Assembly: GCA_017541105.1 (NCBI GenBank)
Contig: JAFXZS010000016.1
Span: 124,001-188,000 of the forward strand
DNA length: 64,000 bases
Reading direction: 5' to 3'
Source of the DNA: Clostridia bacterium
Lineage (GTDB): Bacteria; Bacillota; Clostridia; Christensenellales; Aristaeellaceae
Shown: one piece after another, positions 24,539-34,279 of the stretch
How positions within the stretch are numbered: position 1 is the first letter of the stretch
Layout of the letters: every line of letters starts with the position of its first letter
Made by a program: the position numbers and the translations under genes
The notes under the pieces: generated by a model
What the model was told of the DNA's origin: nothing
The model's database searches: none
The model's input: the letters and a program-made list of their open reading frames with translations, nothing else

Positions 24539-25444
24539 TTACAGCGCCGGAGGATAGCTGCCGTTCTCATGGAGCTTTTTCAGCTCAGAGGCAACATAAT
24601 CCTTATCCTCCTTATAGGTGACACCGAACCATACGGCATGGGTGGAGAGCACTTCCACCTGCAAACCCTGGGTATGCATGAGGGTGTCCACAAGCGCGGG
24701 AAGCAGGCATTCCTTCTTCAGGGGATCTCCGGATGAATCCTGCAGGAAATCGGAAAGGTATTTCATGCCCGCATCGAAGAATGAAGGGGAAAAGCCCCAT
24801 AGATTCATGGAAACAAGGGCATCCGGATCCAGAATGACCCCTTCGGGATGATCGTGGATATCGCGGATGGTCCCGTCCGGGAAGGGAAGAATGCTGTAGG
24901 TCTCCGTAACCTTTACAAGATGGTGATCCTGATCCGTTGTGCAGACACCGCGTGTCACATGCCCGTTTTTGGAAACGGTGTTCTTCAGATAATAGGCGAC
25001 CATGGAGGCCCGGTTCGGAGTATCGCGGAGACGGCGGAGAGAATCGGCCATCGCCTTGAAAGCATCTTTGCCGTAATAATCATCCGCATTGATGACGGCA
25101 AACGGCTCATGAATCAGATCCTTTGCGCACATGACCGCATGGACGGTGCCGTAGGGCTTGGTCCGGTCCGCGGGGGGAATAAAACCGCCCGGCAGGGAAT
25201 CGTATTCCTGGTAAGCATAGGCGACTTCGGTCTTTTTCGCGATTTTGTCGCCGATCATTTCCCGGAACAGCTGATCCATACTCTTCCGAATGACGAAAAC
25301 AACCTTATTGAAACCTGCTTCCAATGCGTCATGGATAGAGTATTCCATCAGAATTTCCCCGTTCGGGCCGATTCTGTCAATCTGCTTGTTTCCGCCGTAA
25401 CGGGATCCCAGACCGGCAGCCATAATCAAAAGAGTCGTGTTCAT
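24539..25444 (-). CDS. Sugar-phosphate nucleotidyltransferase, 301 aa
   Basis: Transfers a nucleotide to a sugar phosphate to make an activated sugar for cell-surface glycans. The N-terminal signature L-I-M-A-A-G-L-G-S-R-Y-G-G-N-K-Q begins at residue 6, and the metal-binding acidic patch is V-I-N-A-D-D-Y-Y near residue 118. It overlaps the upstream sugar transferase gene by four bases and precedes the giant protein, so the three are co-translated or nearly so. Which nucleotide and sugar are used is not readable; UTP-glucose-1-phosphate-like enzymes are related. Confidence 0.85.
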   Translation of the reverse strand: MNTTLLIMAAGLGSRYGGNKQIDRIGPNGEILMEYSIHDALEAGFNKVVFVIRKSMDQLFREMIGDKIAKKTEVAYAYQEYDSLPGGFIPPADRTKPYGTVHAVMCAKDLIHEPFAVINADDYYGKDAFKAMADSLRRLRDTPNRASMVAYYLKNTVSKNGHVTRGVCTTDQDHHLVKVTETYSILPFPDGTIRDIHDHPEGVILDPDALVSMNLWGFSPSFFDAGMKYLSDFLQDSSGDPLKKECLLPALVDTLMHTQGLQVEVLSTHAVWFGVTYKEDKDYVASELKKLHENGSYPPAL

Positions 25445-26859
25445 GATGAGACCTCCTGTTTCACGTTTTTATTGGACGGAATCTTTTCCGGAGCCGGCTT
25501 AAAACCCTGGGTAGAGTCTTTTCGCGTGAGCACCGTAAAAGTTCTGAGCAGCAGTTTGACATCGAGCCAGACAGAGAAGCTTTCAATGTACATCATATCC
25601 AGCATCAGCTTGTCCTCGGCCGTGGTGTTGTAGCGCCCCTCAATCTGCGCGTACCCGGTCAGCCCGGCCTTCATTTTTTCCCTGTAGACGAATGAAGGGA
25701 GTTCCACTTTATAGCGCATGACATTGGCCATCATTTCGGGCCGGGGGCCTACCAGGGACATATCACCGATCAGAATGTTGAAAAACTGGGGGATTTCATC
25801 AAGCCGGAAGCGCCGCAGGAACTTGCCTACCCGGGTAATCCTCGGATCATCCACGGTAATGGAGGTCTGAATGTCTTCCGTTTCTGTATGGGGCACCATG
25901 GTGCGGAACTTCCGGATCGTAAAGGTCTGGCCGTCCGCCGTGAGCCGTGACTGACGGAAGATTACGGGGCCTCCGTCTTCCAGCTTGATCGCAAGGGAAA
26001 TGATGGCAATAAAGGGAGAAAACAGGATCAGGGCAAGGAGGGAGATCACAATATCTCCGGCGCGCTTTGCCGCCCGCTGGAAGGCTGTGGTTTTGTTATA
26101 TTCCATCTCGAGAAAAGCCGCATCATCCACAACCGTCGGCCGCGCGTTGCATAACATGATATCCTGAAGCTGCGCTTTGGACATTACATCTTTCCGGTCG
26201 TCGTAACACATTTTCAGCAGCGGGAACTTCACGTTTTCAGGCACCTGGCCGATAAAGACGACATCCGCCCGGTCAATTCTCTTCTCCAGGTCCGGAACGT
26301 TGTACAGAACGGCGTCATCCACGCGCCACTGCAGGCGGTACCGGTCAATCTTGTTCCGGATTTCCTCCTCCTGGGACGCGGAACCCAGAATAATCAGGCA
26401 GCTGCGCGGAGGATGAAAGTGGAAATACAGCTGATTGCCGAATCTTACAAAGAGAATGATGATGATCACCTGAATCAGAATGCATGTGAAAAGGAGCAGG
26501 AGATCCGGCCCGAAAAGACGCAGGGAAGAATTGTTGTTGTCATTCACATTCATGATTTCAAGCTGAAGATACGTAACGAAATCCGTGATGACCGTGCCGG
26601 CGATCATGGCGGAAATGACGGGCTTTGATTTTTTTCGCCCGACATCAAACCCGCCGTAGACCGCATGCATCGCACAGGTCATCGCGAAATATGTCAGCAG
26701 CGTGGTGGCGAGGGTACGGTTCACCACCCGAAGAAAGAAATTGTTGATGGAGAGGCACACAAAAAATGCTGCTCCTAAAAGCAGATAGAGGGATACGGCC
26801 ATAAATCCGATGAGAAGATCCGACTTCGTCTGATAAACCGAACGAGTTCGGGAAGCCAC
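25441..26859 (-). CDS. Polyprenyl-phosphate sugar-1-phosphate transferase (WcaJ/CpsE-like), 472 aa
   Basis: An initiating membrane enzyme that loads a sugar-1-phosphate onto undecaprenyl phosphate for exopolysaccharide or surface-glycan synthesis. There are four hydrophobic N-terminal segments (residues about 14-135), then a CoA-binding-like soluble domain (about 145-245). The C-terminal catalytic part starts with K-R-A-G-D-I-V-I-S near 265, contains F-T-I-R-K-F-R-T-M near 315 and ends with S-L-V-G-P-R-P-E-M near 370. Translation appears to start at GTG 26859, spaced from GGAGGGA. It is the first gene of the operon containing the nucleotidyltransferase, giant protein and SpoU enzyme. No other glycan genes are adjacent, which is unusual for such an enzyme. 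Confidence 0.9.
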   Translation of the reverse strand: MASRTRSVYQTKSDLLIGFMAVSLYLLLGAAFFVCLSINNFFLRVVNRTLATTLLTYFAMTCAMHAVYGGFDVGRKKSKPVISAMIAGTVITDFVTYLQLEIMNVNDNNNSSLRLFGPDLLLLFTCILIQVIIIILFVRFGNQLYFHFHPPRSCLIILGSASQEEEIRNKIDRYRLQWRVDDAVLYNVPDLEKRIDRADVVFIGQVPENVKFPLLKMCYDDRKDVMSKAQLQDIMLCNARPTVVDDAAFLEMEYNKTTAFQRAAKRAGDIVISLLALILFSPFIAIISLAIKLEDGGPVIFRQSRLTADGQTFTIRKFRTMVPHTETEDIQTSITVDDPRITRVGKFLRRFRLDEIPQFFNILIGDMSLVGPRPEMMANVMRYKVELPSFVYREKMKAGLTGYAQIEGRYNTTAEDKLMLDMMYIESFSVWLDVKLLLRTFTVLTRKDSTQGFKPAPEKIPSNKNVKQEVSS

Positions 26860-26936
26860 CGGAAATCCCTCCCTTTCCCATACTTAAGAGAATTTTACCA
26901 CAGGTTAAAGAAGCATGTCAACGAAGGAAAAAAAGG

Positions 26937-26965
26937 TTTACAATCGTGTGTAAGAATGATAAAAT
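26937..26965 (+). promoter_or_regulatory. Promoter before the PGY-repeat protein
   Basis: TTTACA (26937-26942) and TAAAAT (26960-26965) are separated by 17 bases, about 70 bases before the gene start, in an AT-rich divergent gap. Confidence 0.65.
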
Positions 26966-27035
26966 TTTATATTGAACTGCTATACGTTCATCGTCATGCA
27001 GCGAGGATACGCCACTCAGGCGGAAAGGGAACGGA

Positions 27036-28571
27036 ATGAATCAGAACGGTTATCATCCCCGGGGGATGCAGGGATCTGCCCCTTCCGGACAGGGCTGGAT
27101 GCCGGGTGAAAACAACGGAATGCCGCAGCAGCCCGCCGGATACGGTTATTCCTCTTCCGGGCAGCAAAGCCAGGGATATCCTCCGGTCCAGGTGAATGCC
27201 GGAGGTTATCCGATGACGCCACAACAGAACGCCGCAGGCGGGAGCTATATTCCTCAGACTCCATACAGTCCCGGATACTCAACGCCGGGCTATACGAATC
27301 CCGGTTATGCCGGCCAGGAGTACCAGAATCAGGGGTACAATGCGCAGGCATACAATCAGCCGGCTTCCTCCTATCCCGGATACACCGCTCCCGGAATGAA
27401 TTCTCCCGGCTATGCCGGCAACGGCTATCCGGGACCCGGAGCCCCTCAGCAGGGATACGGCGCGTATGCACAGATGGGGAGATCGGCCGCGAACCAGAAC
27501 GGCCAGCAGCCGGATTACGGACAGTATATTCCACTGAACGGGGGCGGATATGTCCCCCAGAGAATCCCGGTCCGGCGTAAACCGTTTGAGCTGACCGGGC
27601 TTCATCTGATTCTGATCGGGGCAATTCTGGCCGGCGTTTTTGCCGCTGCCGTGATTATCCTTCAGAATTCCGCGTTGAAGGCGGTTTTCCTCTTCCTGGC
27701 GCTCGGCATCACCGCAGTGCTGTGGATCCGGCCCCTCACAACGGAAAACCGCAGGATGACTTTCACCATCATTGCGCTGGCGCTCTGCATTCTGACGGGA
27801 GTGAGTTTCCTGCTGAAAAAACCGGCGGACACAACCAGAGGAGCCAATGATCCCGCGAAGGTTTCCGAAGGAAGCGTACCGGCGGAGCAGGCGGGCGGCA
27901 ACAATCCTGAAAACGCTTCAGCGCAGGGCAGCGGGTTTGTCAGCTATACGGCAAAGCCGGAAGAACAGCCCACGAACGGGCCGGTAGACAATTCCATGAT
28001 GGAAAGGCTGGTCACCTTCTTTAAATACTGGAGCGAGAACCGGCAGGATGATATGCTGACCCTGTGTTCCCTCAATTGGAAAAGCAAGACGGAGAACCCG
28101 AGGACAAGCCTGTTTGCCCTTCTCGCGAACAGAACGCCGCTGAACTGTACCCCGGAGACGGTTTCAGGCACGGAAGCGGACAGCAACCGACGGGTAACCC
28201 TGACATCCAAGATGGACCGGAATAACGGAAAACCTGCGGAGCTATACCGCCTTACCGTGATGATGGTAAAGGAAAACAATGAATGGTATGTGGATCCCCA
28301 AAGCCTGCAGACCTATGAGGCAGCGGAAACTCCGGATCCGAGCATTACGCCGACGCCCGGCCCCACGGATACACCCGCCGTTTATCCGAATACGGTACTG
28401 TACTATAATCCGAAGGGCGGAGAATACTATCACGCGGATCCCAGCTGCAGAACGATCAACGAACGTTTTACGCCGCTGCAGGGACAGTTTCAGTATTCGG
28501 AAATCAACAATAATCCCTACAGGAACCTGAAGCCGTGCAATGTATGCGGCGCTCCTTTACGGGATGACTGA
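27036..28571 (+). CDS. PGY-repeat membrane protein with extracytoplasmic domain and zinc-ribbon-like tail, 511 aa
   Basis: The function is unknown. Residues 1-175 are low-complexity Gly/Tyr/Pro/Gln with repeated P-G-Y units. Three hydrophobic segments follow (about 190-265: L-I-L-I-G-A-I-L-A-G-V-F-A-A-A and two more). A linker then leads to a DUF4878/NTF2-like domain (about 320-430) of the kind found outside the membrane. A Pro/Thr linker precedes a tail Y-Y-H-A-D-P-S-C ... K-P-C-N-V-C-G (about 470-505), which resembles the His/Cys cluster of Ada-like metal-binding tails. ATG 27036 follows GGAACGG weakly. It overlaps tilS at the 3' end by eight bases. Confidence 0.65.
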   Translation: MNQNGYHPRGMQGSAPSGQGWMPGENNGMPQQPAGYGYSSSGQQSQGYPPVQVNAGGYPMTPQQNAAGGSYIPQTPYSPGYSTPGYTNPGYAGQEYQNQGYNAQAYNQPASSYPGYTAPGMNSPGYAGNGYPGPGAPQQGYGAYAQMGRSAANQNGQQPDYGQYIPLNGGGYVPQRIPVRRKPFELTGLHLILIGAILAGVFAAAVIILQNSALKAVFLFLALGITAVLWIRPLTTENRRMTFTIIALALCILTGVSFLLKKPADTTRGANDPAKVSEGSVPAEQAGGNNPENASAQGSGFVSYTAKPEEQPTNGPVDNSMMERLVTFFKYWSENRQDDMLTLCSLNWKSKTENPRTSLFALLANRTPLNCTPETVSGTEADSNRRVTLTSKMDRNNGKPAELYRLTVMMVKENNEWYVDPQSLQTYEAAETPDPSITPTPGPTDTPAVYPNTVLYYNPKGGEYYHADPSCRTINERFTPLQGQFQYSEINNNPYRNLKPCNVCGAPLRDD

Positions 28572-29931
28572 CGGGCTGGCGGAGCTGCGGGCAAAGCTCG
28601 GAAACCTTCCGGACGGGCCTTGCCTGATCGGCCTTTCAGGCGGAGCGGACAGCTCCGCGCTGATACGGATGATGGCAGCGGAACGGGAATCCGGCGGGAT
28701 TGTTCCCGAAGCGGTCCATGTGAACCACGGCCTTCGAGGAGAGGAATCAGACGGGGATGAAGCCTTTTGCGCGGAACTGTGCGAAAGCCTCCGGGTGCCT
28801 CTGACCGTCATGCACGCGGATCTGAAGGGAAGAAAGGACGAAAATGCCTGCCGTGAGGAGCGTTTCCGGTGCTTTCTGGATGTGATGCGGGCAAAGGGTA
28901 TCCGGAACCTTGTGCTGGCGCACAACCGGGATGACCTGGCGGAAACCTTTCTGATGCGCCTGCTGCGGGGAGCAGGAACGGAAGGCCTTGCCTGTATGGG
29001 CGGGCAGGAAGAAAGGGACGGGTATGTCCTGTACCGTCCCATGCTGAGAATCGGAAGGGCTGAAATCCGGGACGCGATGCGCCGTGACGGATGGACGTGG
29101 CGCGAGGATTCCTCCAATCAGCGAAGGGAATACCTGAGAAATGACATCCGGCTGCGGCTGCTGCCGATCATGGAGGAAATGGCTCCGGGAGTATCCGGAC
29201 GGATCGCCGTGACCGCGGGGATCCTGACGGAAGAAAACCGGATGCTGCAGGATGAGGCGGAAGGGTTTCTGCGCAGGCACAGCGGACCGCGGCGAATTGA
29301 TGCGAATGCTTTGCTGGAGGTTCCCGCATCCATGCGGGCCAGAATTCTCCGGGCCTGGTGGAAAAGAAACGCACCGGAGCTTCGGGAACATGCTTTGAAT
29401 GCCCGGCAGACAAAGGAGCTTTCAACGCTGGCGGACACAGGGCATGGAAAGGTCAATCTTCCCGGGAATCTGATGGCAGTCAGAGGGCGCCGCACGATTC
29501 ATCTGGTCGGTTTTCCCCGGGAAACGCTTCGGGAAGTTCCGTACCGGACGGGCGAACTGTGTTTCGGCGGAATCCGGCTGAAGACTCTTCCCAGCGGGAA
29601 TGATCCCGGAGACGGCGTGCTGACGCAGGAAATTCCGGAAGGCTTCGCGGAGGGATGCACCATCCGGACCCGAAAGCCGGGGGACCGGATCCGTCCCTTC
29701 GGCATGCAGGGATCCCGGAAACTGCAGGACTATCTGACGGACCGGGGGATTGACGAACCATGGCGGGACGAGATTCCTCTGCTGTGCAGAGGCAATGAAG
29801 TGCTCCTTGCGGCCGGCGTCGGAGCCGGGGCCGTTCCGATATGGAATCCGCGGATCAGAAATATCCGTCTGCAATGGGATGGGGAAATCCCATGGCACAG
29901 ACCGGAAAAAGAAGGTGGAAGGAATGGATAA
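28564..29931 (+). CDS. tilS: tRNA(Ile)-lysidine synthase TilS, 455 aa
   Basis: Modifies C34 of the CAU-anticodon tRNA-Ile with lysine so it reads AUA. The N-type ATP pyrophosphatase motif L-S-G-G-A-D-S-S-A-L lies near residue 25, the H-V-N-H-G-L-R-G segment near 60 and A-H-N-R-D-D-L-A-E-T near 120. The C-terminal tRNA-binding domain includes T-R-K-P-G-D-R-I-R-P-F near 375. The start could be ATG 28564, overlapping the upstream stop, or ATG 28540; neither has a strong RBS. It overlaps hpt by eight bases. tilS-hpt-ftsH is a standard Firmicutes block. Confidence 0.92.
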   Translation: MTDGLAELRAKLGNLPDGPCLIGLSGGADSSALIRMMAAERESGGIVPEAVHVNHGLRGEESDGDEAFCAELCESLRVPLTVMHADLKGRKDENACREERFRCFLDVMRAKGIRNLVLAHNRDDLAETFLMRLLRGAGTEGLACMGGQEERDGYVLYRPMLRIGRAEIRDAMRRDGWTWREDSSNQRREYLRNDIRLRLLPIMEEMAPGVSGRIAVTAGILTEENRMLQDEAEGFLRRHSGPRRIDANALLEVPASMRARILRAWWKRNAPELREHALNARQTKELSTLADTGHGKVNLPGNLMAVRGRRTIHLVGFPRETLREVPYRTGELCFGGIRLKTLPSGNDPGDGVLTQEIPEGFAEGCTIRTRKPGDRIRPFGMQGSRKLQDYLTDRGIDEPWRDEIPLLCRGNEVLLAAGVGAGAVPIWNPRIRNIRLQWDGEIPWHRPEKEGGRNG

Positions 29932-30484
29932 TACTTCTGAATTGTACAGGGATCTGGACCGGATCCTGATTACCCGGGAGGAAATCGCCGCGAAAGTACG
30001 CGAGCTCGGGCAAACCATTACCGCGGACTATCGGGGGAAAAACCCGGTGATGATCTGCATTCTGAAAGGAGCCGCGATGTTTTTCACGGATCTGATCCGG
30101 GAAATAGACCTGCCGCTGACGCTGGATTTTATGGCAATTTCAAGCTACGGCAGCGCCACGAAAACCAGCGGCGTTGTCCGGATCCTGAAGGATCTGGACA
30201 AGGATATTGTCGATAAAGATGTTATTGTCGTGGAAGATATTGTGGATACCGGCATTACGCTCAGTTACCTGAAAAAGATACTGGAACAGCGGGGAGCGAA
30301 AAGCCTGAAAGTCGCCACGCTTCTGGACAAGCCGGCCAGGAGAAAAGTCAAGGATCTTTACGTTGATTATATGTGCTTTAATATTCCGGATGCTTTTGTG
30401 GTGGGTTACGGTCTGGATTATGACCAGGTTTACCGGAACCTGCCGGATATCGGCGTACTGAGTCCGAAGATATACGAAAGCTGA
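29924..30484 (+). CDS. hpt: Hypoxanthine phosphoribosyltransferase, 186 aa
   Basis: Salvages hypoxanthine and guanine to IMP and GMP with PRPP. The PRPP loop [12 protein letters not shown] lies near residue 102, and the flexible loop S-S-Y-G-S-A-T near 68. I chose ATG 29924 (after GGTGGAAGGA), which overlaps the tilS stop. A longer in-frame extension runs inside tilS and is not needed. The size is normal for the family. Confidence 0.93.
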   Translation: MDNTSELYRDLDRILITREEIAAKVRELGQTITADYRGKNPVMICILKGAAMFFTDLIREIDLPLTLDFMAISSYGSATKTSGVVRILKDLDKDIVDKDVIVVEDIVDTGITLSYLKKILEQRGAKSLKVATLLDKPARRKVKDLYVDYMCFNIPDAFVVGYGLDYDQVYRNLPDIGVLSPKIYES

Positions 30485-30519
30485 ATGAAGGCATCTGTTT
30501 GCTGAAGGAGGATACCCCA

Positions 30520-32568
30520 TTGAAGAACAAACCGTCCAAAGGGATTATCGGATACTTTTTCCTGATCGGAACACTGCTACTGATCGCCATTCTGCTGAAC
30601 GGCGGCCTGCGGCAGACGGTGAACAAACGGATCGAATATCCTCAGCTGTTAAGGGCGATTGAGAATGAGGAAGTCGGACGTGTCGCGATTCGCGGGAATT
30701 CGCTGGTCGGTGTATTCGGCGGAAAAAACGGGGCGACCCGGGTCGCCGACGCGGATTTTCCGGAGCGCAGTTATGACTTTGAGACCACGATCGGCGACGA
30801 TTTCATAGAGACCGTCCGGCAGATGGAAGCAAACAAGAAGGGCGTTTCCATCAGTGAAATAACCGTAAAGGATCTGAGCTTTGAGATCCAGTACCGCGCG
30901 CCGATCACCATCCCCTGGTGGTATGAGTTTATTCCGTACCTGATCATGCTGGGAATCATGGCGGTTGTCTGGGTGCTGATGATGCGTGCGCAGGGAGGCG
31001 GAAACGGACGGGTGATGTCCTTCGGGCGCAGCAGGGCCCGCATGCAGGATCCATCCAAAAACAAGGTCACTTTTGCAGACGTGGCTGGCGCCGATGAAGA
31101 GAAGGAAGAACTCCAGGAAATGGTGGATTTCCTGAAAAATCCGAAAAACTATACGGAAGTCGGCGCGAGGATTCCCAAAGGCGTTCTGCTGGTGGGACCG
31201 CCCGGAACAGGAAAGACTTTGCTGGCCAAAGCAGTCGCTGGAGAAGCCGGTGTTCCGTTCTTCTCCATCAGCGGCAGTGACTTCGTGGAGATGTTTGTCG
31301 GTGTCGGCGCCAGCAGGGTACGCGACCTTTTCGAACAGGCAAAGAAGGTGGCACCGGCCATCGTGTTTATCGACGAAATCGACGCGGTCGGCCGCCACAG
31401 GGGCGCCGGTCTGGGCGGCGGGCATGATGAACGCGAACAGACGCTGAATCAGCTGCTGGTTGAAATGGATGGGTTTGCGGTCAACGAAGGCATTATTGTG
31501 ATGGCTGCCACAAACCGCAGGGATATCCTGGATCCTGCCCTGATGCGGCCCGGCCGTTTCGACCGCCAGGTGACGGTCAACTATCCGGACCAGGAAGGCC
31601 GCGTGGCTATTCTGAAGGTACACAGCCGGGGCAAAACGCTGGACAGCGATGTCGATCTGAACAACATCGCGAAACGTATGCCCTTCGCAACAGGCGCGGA
31701 TCTCGAGAACGTGATGAATGAGGCAGCCATTCTGGCCGCCAGATCCAGGAAGAAGAAAATTGACCAGCAGCTGCTGATTGACGCGATTGCCCGCGTGCAG
31801 ATGGGACCGGAAAAGAAGAGCCACAAGGTCAACGAAAAAGACAAACGAATGGTTGCCTATCACGAAGGCGGGCATGCGATTGTCGGCCATATGCTGGAAG
31901 GCTGTGACGAGGTTCATCTGATTACGGTGGTTCCGAGAGGACAGGCCGCAGGCCATACGCTGGCGCTGCCCGAAGAAGAACATGACAATCTGAGCCGCAG
32001 CCAGCTGCTGGATCAGATTACGATGATGCTGGGAGGTCACGCGGCAGAGGAGGTTGCCCTGGGAGAGATCTATACGGGTTCTTCCAGCGATCTGAAGCGG
32101 GCAACGGAACTGTGCCGGAAGATGGTAACCCAGTTCGGCATGAGTGAGAACATCGGAACCATTTATCTGGGCAGCGACCAGGAAGTGTTCGTGGGGATGG
32201 AGTTTGGGCAGAGCCGCGAATACAGCGAGGAGATTGCGGCAAAAATAGACCGGGAGGTTGCCTCCATGCTCAGCCGCTGCTATGAGAAGGCAAAGAGCAT
32301 TCTGAAAGAAAAGGCCGACCGGCTGGATGCCCTGGTGGAGGCTCTGATGCAGCTGGAAACGCTGAACCGGGCTGAGTTTCTGGCTGTGATGGAGACGGGC
32401 ACGCTGCCGCAGCAGGGGCTGGGTGACGACAAGCCGCGGACGACCGCACAGGTGTTGGAAACCGCCAAGGAAGTGCTTGCAGCGGAAAAAGCTGAAAGAG
32501 AGGCAGCTGCTGCCCGGGAAGAGCAGAAGGAAAAAATCGGGGATGACGATACGATTCCACTGAATTAA
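30520..32568 (+). CDS. ftsH: ATP-dependent zinc metalloprotease FtsH, 682 aa
   Basis: A membrane-bound AAA+ protease that removes misfolded membrane proteins and short-lived regulators. Two transmembrane segments (about 8-30 and 125-148), Walker A G-P-P-G-T-G-K-T near 226, Walker [10 protein letters not shown] near 280, [11 protein letters not shown] near 345, and the zinc site H-E-G-G-H near 447. Translation starts at TTG 30520, eight bases after AAGGAGG. The TTG at 30499 lies upstream of that RBS and is rejected. Confidence 0.95.
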   Translation: MKNKPSKGIIGYFFLIGTLLLIAILLNGGLRQTVNKRIEYPQLLRAIENEEVGRVAIRGNSLVGVFGGKNGATRVADADFPERSYDFETTIGDDFIETVRQMEANKKGVSISEITVKDLSFEIQYRAPITIPWWYEFIPYLIMLGIMAVVWVLMMRAQGGGNGRVMSFGRSRARMQDPSKNKVTFADVAGADEEKEELQEMVDFLKNPKNYTEVGARIPKGVLLVGPPGTGKTLLAKAVAGEAGVPFFSISGSDFVEMFVGVGASRVRDLFEQAKKVAPAIVFIDEIDAVGRHRGAGLGGGHDEREQTLNQLLVEMDGFAVNEGIIVMAATNRRDILDPALMRPGRFDRQVTVNYPDQEGRVAILKVHSRGKTLDSDVDLNNIAKRMPFATGADLENVMNEAAILAARSRKKKIDQQLLIDAIARVQMGPEKKSHKVNEKDKRMVAYHEGGHAIVGHMLEGCDEVHLITVVPRGQAAGHTLALPEEEHDNLSRSQLLDQITMMLGGHAAEEVALGEIYTGSSSDLKRATELCRKMVTQFGMSENIGTIYLGSDQEVFVGMEFGQSREYSEEIAAKIDREVASMLSRCYEKAKSILKEKADRLDALVEALMQLETLNRAEFLAVMETGTLPQQGLGDDKPRTTAQVLETAKEVLAAEKAEREAAAAREEQKEKIGDDDTIPLN

Positions 32569-32592
32569 TGACACAGGAATGATAGCGGAAAA

Positions 32593-34227
32593 ATGAAAGC
32601 AAAAAAGACACCGGAGCGGGTGGTTAACGCCGCGGAAGCGATGCGCAACACTTCCGCTCATGGTACAATGCGGGGATATGTGCCTCAGCAAAGGCCGCAG
32701 CAGGCCTATCATCCGGTGTATGAAAACCGTGAAACCGGACACGGGCAGCGCGGCTTTTATGCCGCGGGAACCGCTGCGCCCGCACGCAGCGCCAAAAGAA
32801 AGGAAATATGGATAATCATTGCCGTTATTGCCGCGCTCGTGCTGATTGCGGGAGCAGCGGTTTACGGGGTTGAAGAATCCAAGAAGCAAGCGGAAGCGAA
32901 GCAGATCAGCGACAGGGTGACGCCTTACGACGATCTGTATTGTCCGGGTGTTTACGTGGACGGAATCCACCTGGGGGGGATGACGCCGGAACAGGCGCTG
33001 AACTCCGTGCAGAGCCAGATCAACCAGCGGCATGATGCCTGGAAGGTCCAGCTGGTATACGGCGGGAATGTTGTGGCGGATCTCAATACGGATTCCCTGA
33101 ATATGTCGGTGGACCAGAACCAGATTTATGAGCTGCTGAATGAAGCATGGACCTACGGGCATACCGGAGATGAAGCACAGCGGTATGCGCAGATGGATCA
33201 GCTTGAACAGCAGCCGTTCAGCGCCTATACCGCGAAACCAAGCGGGAAAACCGGTGAAATTGAACGAATTCTGACAGAACTGAAGAGCCGGATTGACCGG
33301 CCGGTGCGGGACGCAAGCTTTCACCTTTTTGATCCGGATCTGGATGAGCCTTTTGTGTTCACGGAAGAGGTCGTCGGGATTACACTGGACATCGAGCCTG
33401 TGATCCAGCGGCTTTATCAGATGGTCAGTACGCTGGAAAGCGGGACGGTGGAACTGGTTCCGGAAACAATTCAGCCGAAGGTGTACAAGGCGGAGCTGGA
33501 AAAGCACTATACATTAATCTCTACCGCTACGACGCCGATTGACAAACATTCCACGGAGAACCGAAACAATAATATCAGGCGGGCTTTTGAGCCGATCAAC
33601 GGATATATTCTGAAACCGGGGAAGACATTCAGTTTCAATGATGTGGTCGGCGAACGGAGCATCAAGAACGGATTTTACACAGCGATTGAATACGCGTATG
33701 ACGAGCATGTGGAAGGCGTGGGCGGCGGTGTCTGCCAGGCCAGCACCACGCTGTACCAGGCGGCTGTGCGCGCGGGCCTGCAGATCCTCAAACGCAAGCC
33801 GCATTCTGATTCTGTTTCCTATACCGATTACGGGAAAGATGCCACGGTATACTGGTACAAGGGCGGAAAGAAAATAGACCTGAGCTTTAAGAACAACGGA
33901 GATCAGCCGATATATATTACGGCGCATGTATTGGAGGATCCCACAAACAAGAAGCGGCTGATTGCCAAGGTCTGCATGTACGGGGAAGATCTCGGGAACA
34001 TCCGGTACGAACTGACATCCGAGGTGATTGAGACCCTGCCGTCCTTGCTGGAACCGGTATATGTCAGCGACAAGGACGCCGCGGCGAAAGCCAAGGAAGG
34101 GTATGTGGTGAGGAGCTATCGGTTGACTTACACGGACGGCATCCTGACGGAGAAGAAAGAACTGTACGAGGATACTTATAAACCGAAACCGGAAAAAATA
34201 TACGATCCCGAAAGAGCAAATAAATAA
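32593..34227 (+). CDS. VanW-family membrane protein with peptidoglycan-binding-like domain, 544 aa
   Basis: A cell-envelope protein of unclear biochemical role, common in Clostridia. A basic Gln-rich cytoplasmic head (1-70) is followed by a single transmembrane anchor (about 73-95, I-I-I-A-V-I-A-A-L-V-L-I-A). An extracellular YoaR/PG_binding_4-type region (about 115-310) and the VanW domain follow (about 320-455: F-S-F-N-D-V-V-G-E-R and G-V-G-G-G-V-C-Q-A-S-T-T-L-Y-Q-A-A). A final G5-like tail starts near 480. The gene lies 24 bp after ftsH and ends at a bidirectional terminator. Confidence 0.85.
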   Translation: MKAKKTPERVVNAAEAMRNTSAHGTMRGYVPQQRPQQAYHPVYENRETGHGQRGFYAAGTAAPARSAKRKEIWIIIAVIAALVLIAGAAVYGVEESKKQAEAKQISDRVTPYDDLYCPGVYVDGIHLGGMTPEQALNSVQSQINQRHDAWKVQLVYGGNVVADLNTDSLNMSVDQNQIYELLNEAWTYGHTGDEAQRYAQMDQLEQQPFSAYTAKPSGKTGEIERILTELKSRIDRPVRDASFHLFDPDLDEPFVFTEEVVGITLDIEPVIQRLYQMVSTLESGTVELVPETIQPKVYKAELEKHYTLISTATTPIDKHSTENRNNNIRRAFEPINGYILKPGKTFSFNDVVGERSIKNGFYTAIEYAYDEHVEGVGGGVCQASTTLYQAAVRAGLQILKRKPHSDSVSYTDYGKDATVYWYKGGKKIDLSFKNNGDQPIYITAHVLEDPTNKKRLIAKVCMYGEDLGNIRYELTSEVIETLPSLLEPVYVSDKDAAAKAKEGYVVRSYRLTYTDGILTEKKELYEDTYKPKPEKIYDPERANK

Positions 34228-34231
34228 ATAC

Positions 34232-34257
34232 CGGCGTGCCGGATAACCGGCACGCCG
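34232..34257. terminator. Bidirectional hairpin between the VanW gene and fba
   Basis: CGGCGTGCCGG pairs perfectly with CCGGCACGCCG around ATAA. The minus-strand side is followed by a T-rich tail (TATTTATTTATTT), so termination toward the VanW gene side is the stronger. Confidence 0.8.
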
Positions 34258-34279
34258 ATAATTTACGTTACGGGAGCGA

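Noticed and set aside
30649-33507. 952-codon open frame on the minus strand across ftsH and the VanW gene
   Set aside because: It is antisense to two clearly identified proteins, is rich in His/Arg/Leu, spans their gene boundary and has no RBS; it is a by-product of codon bias.
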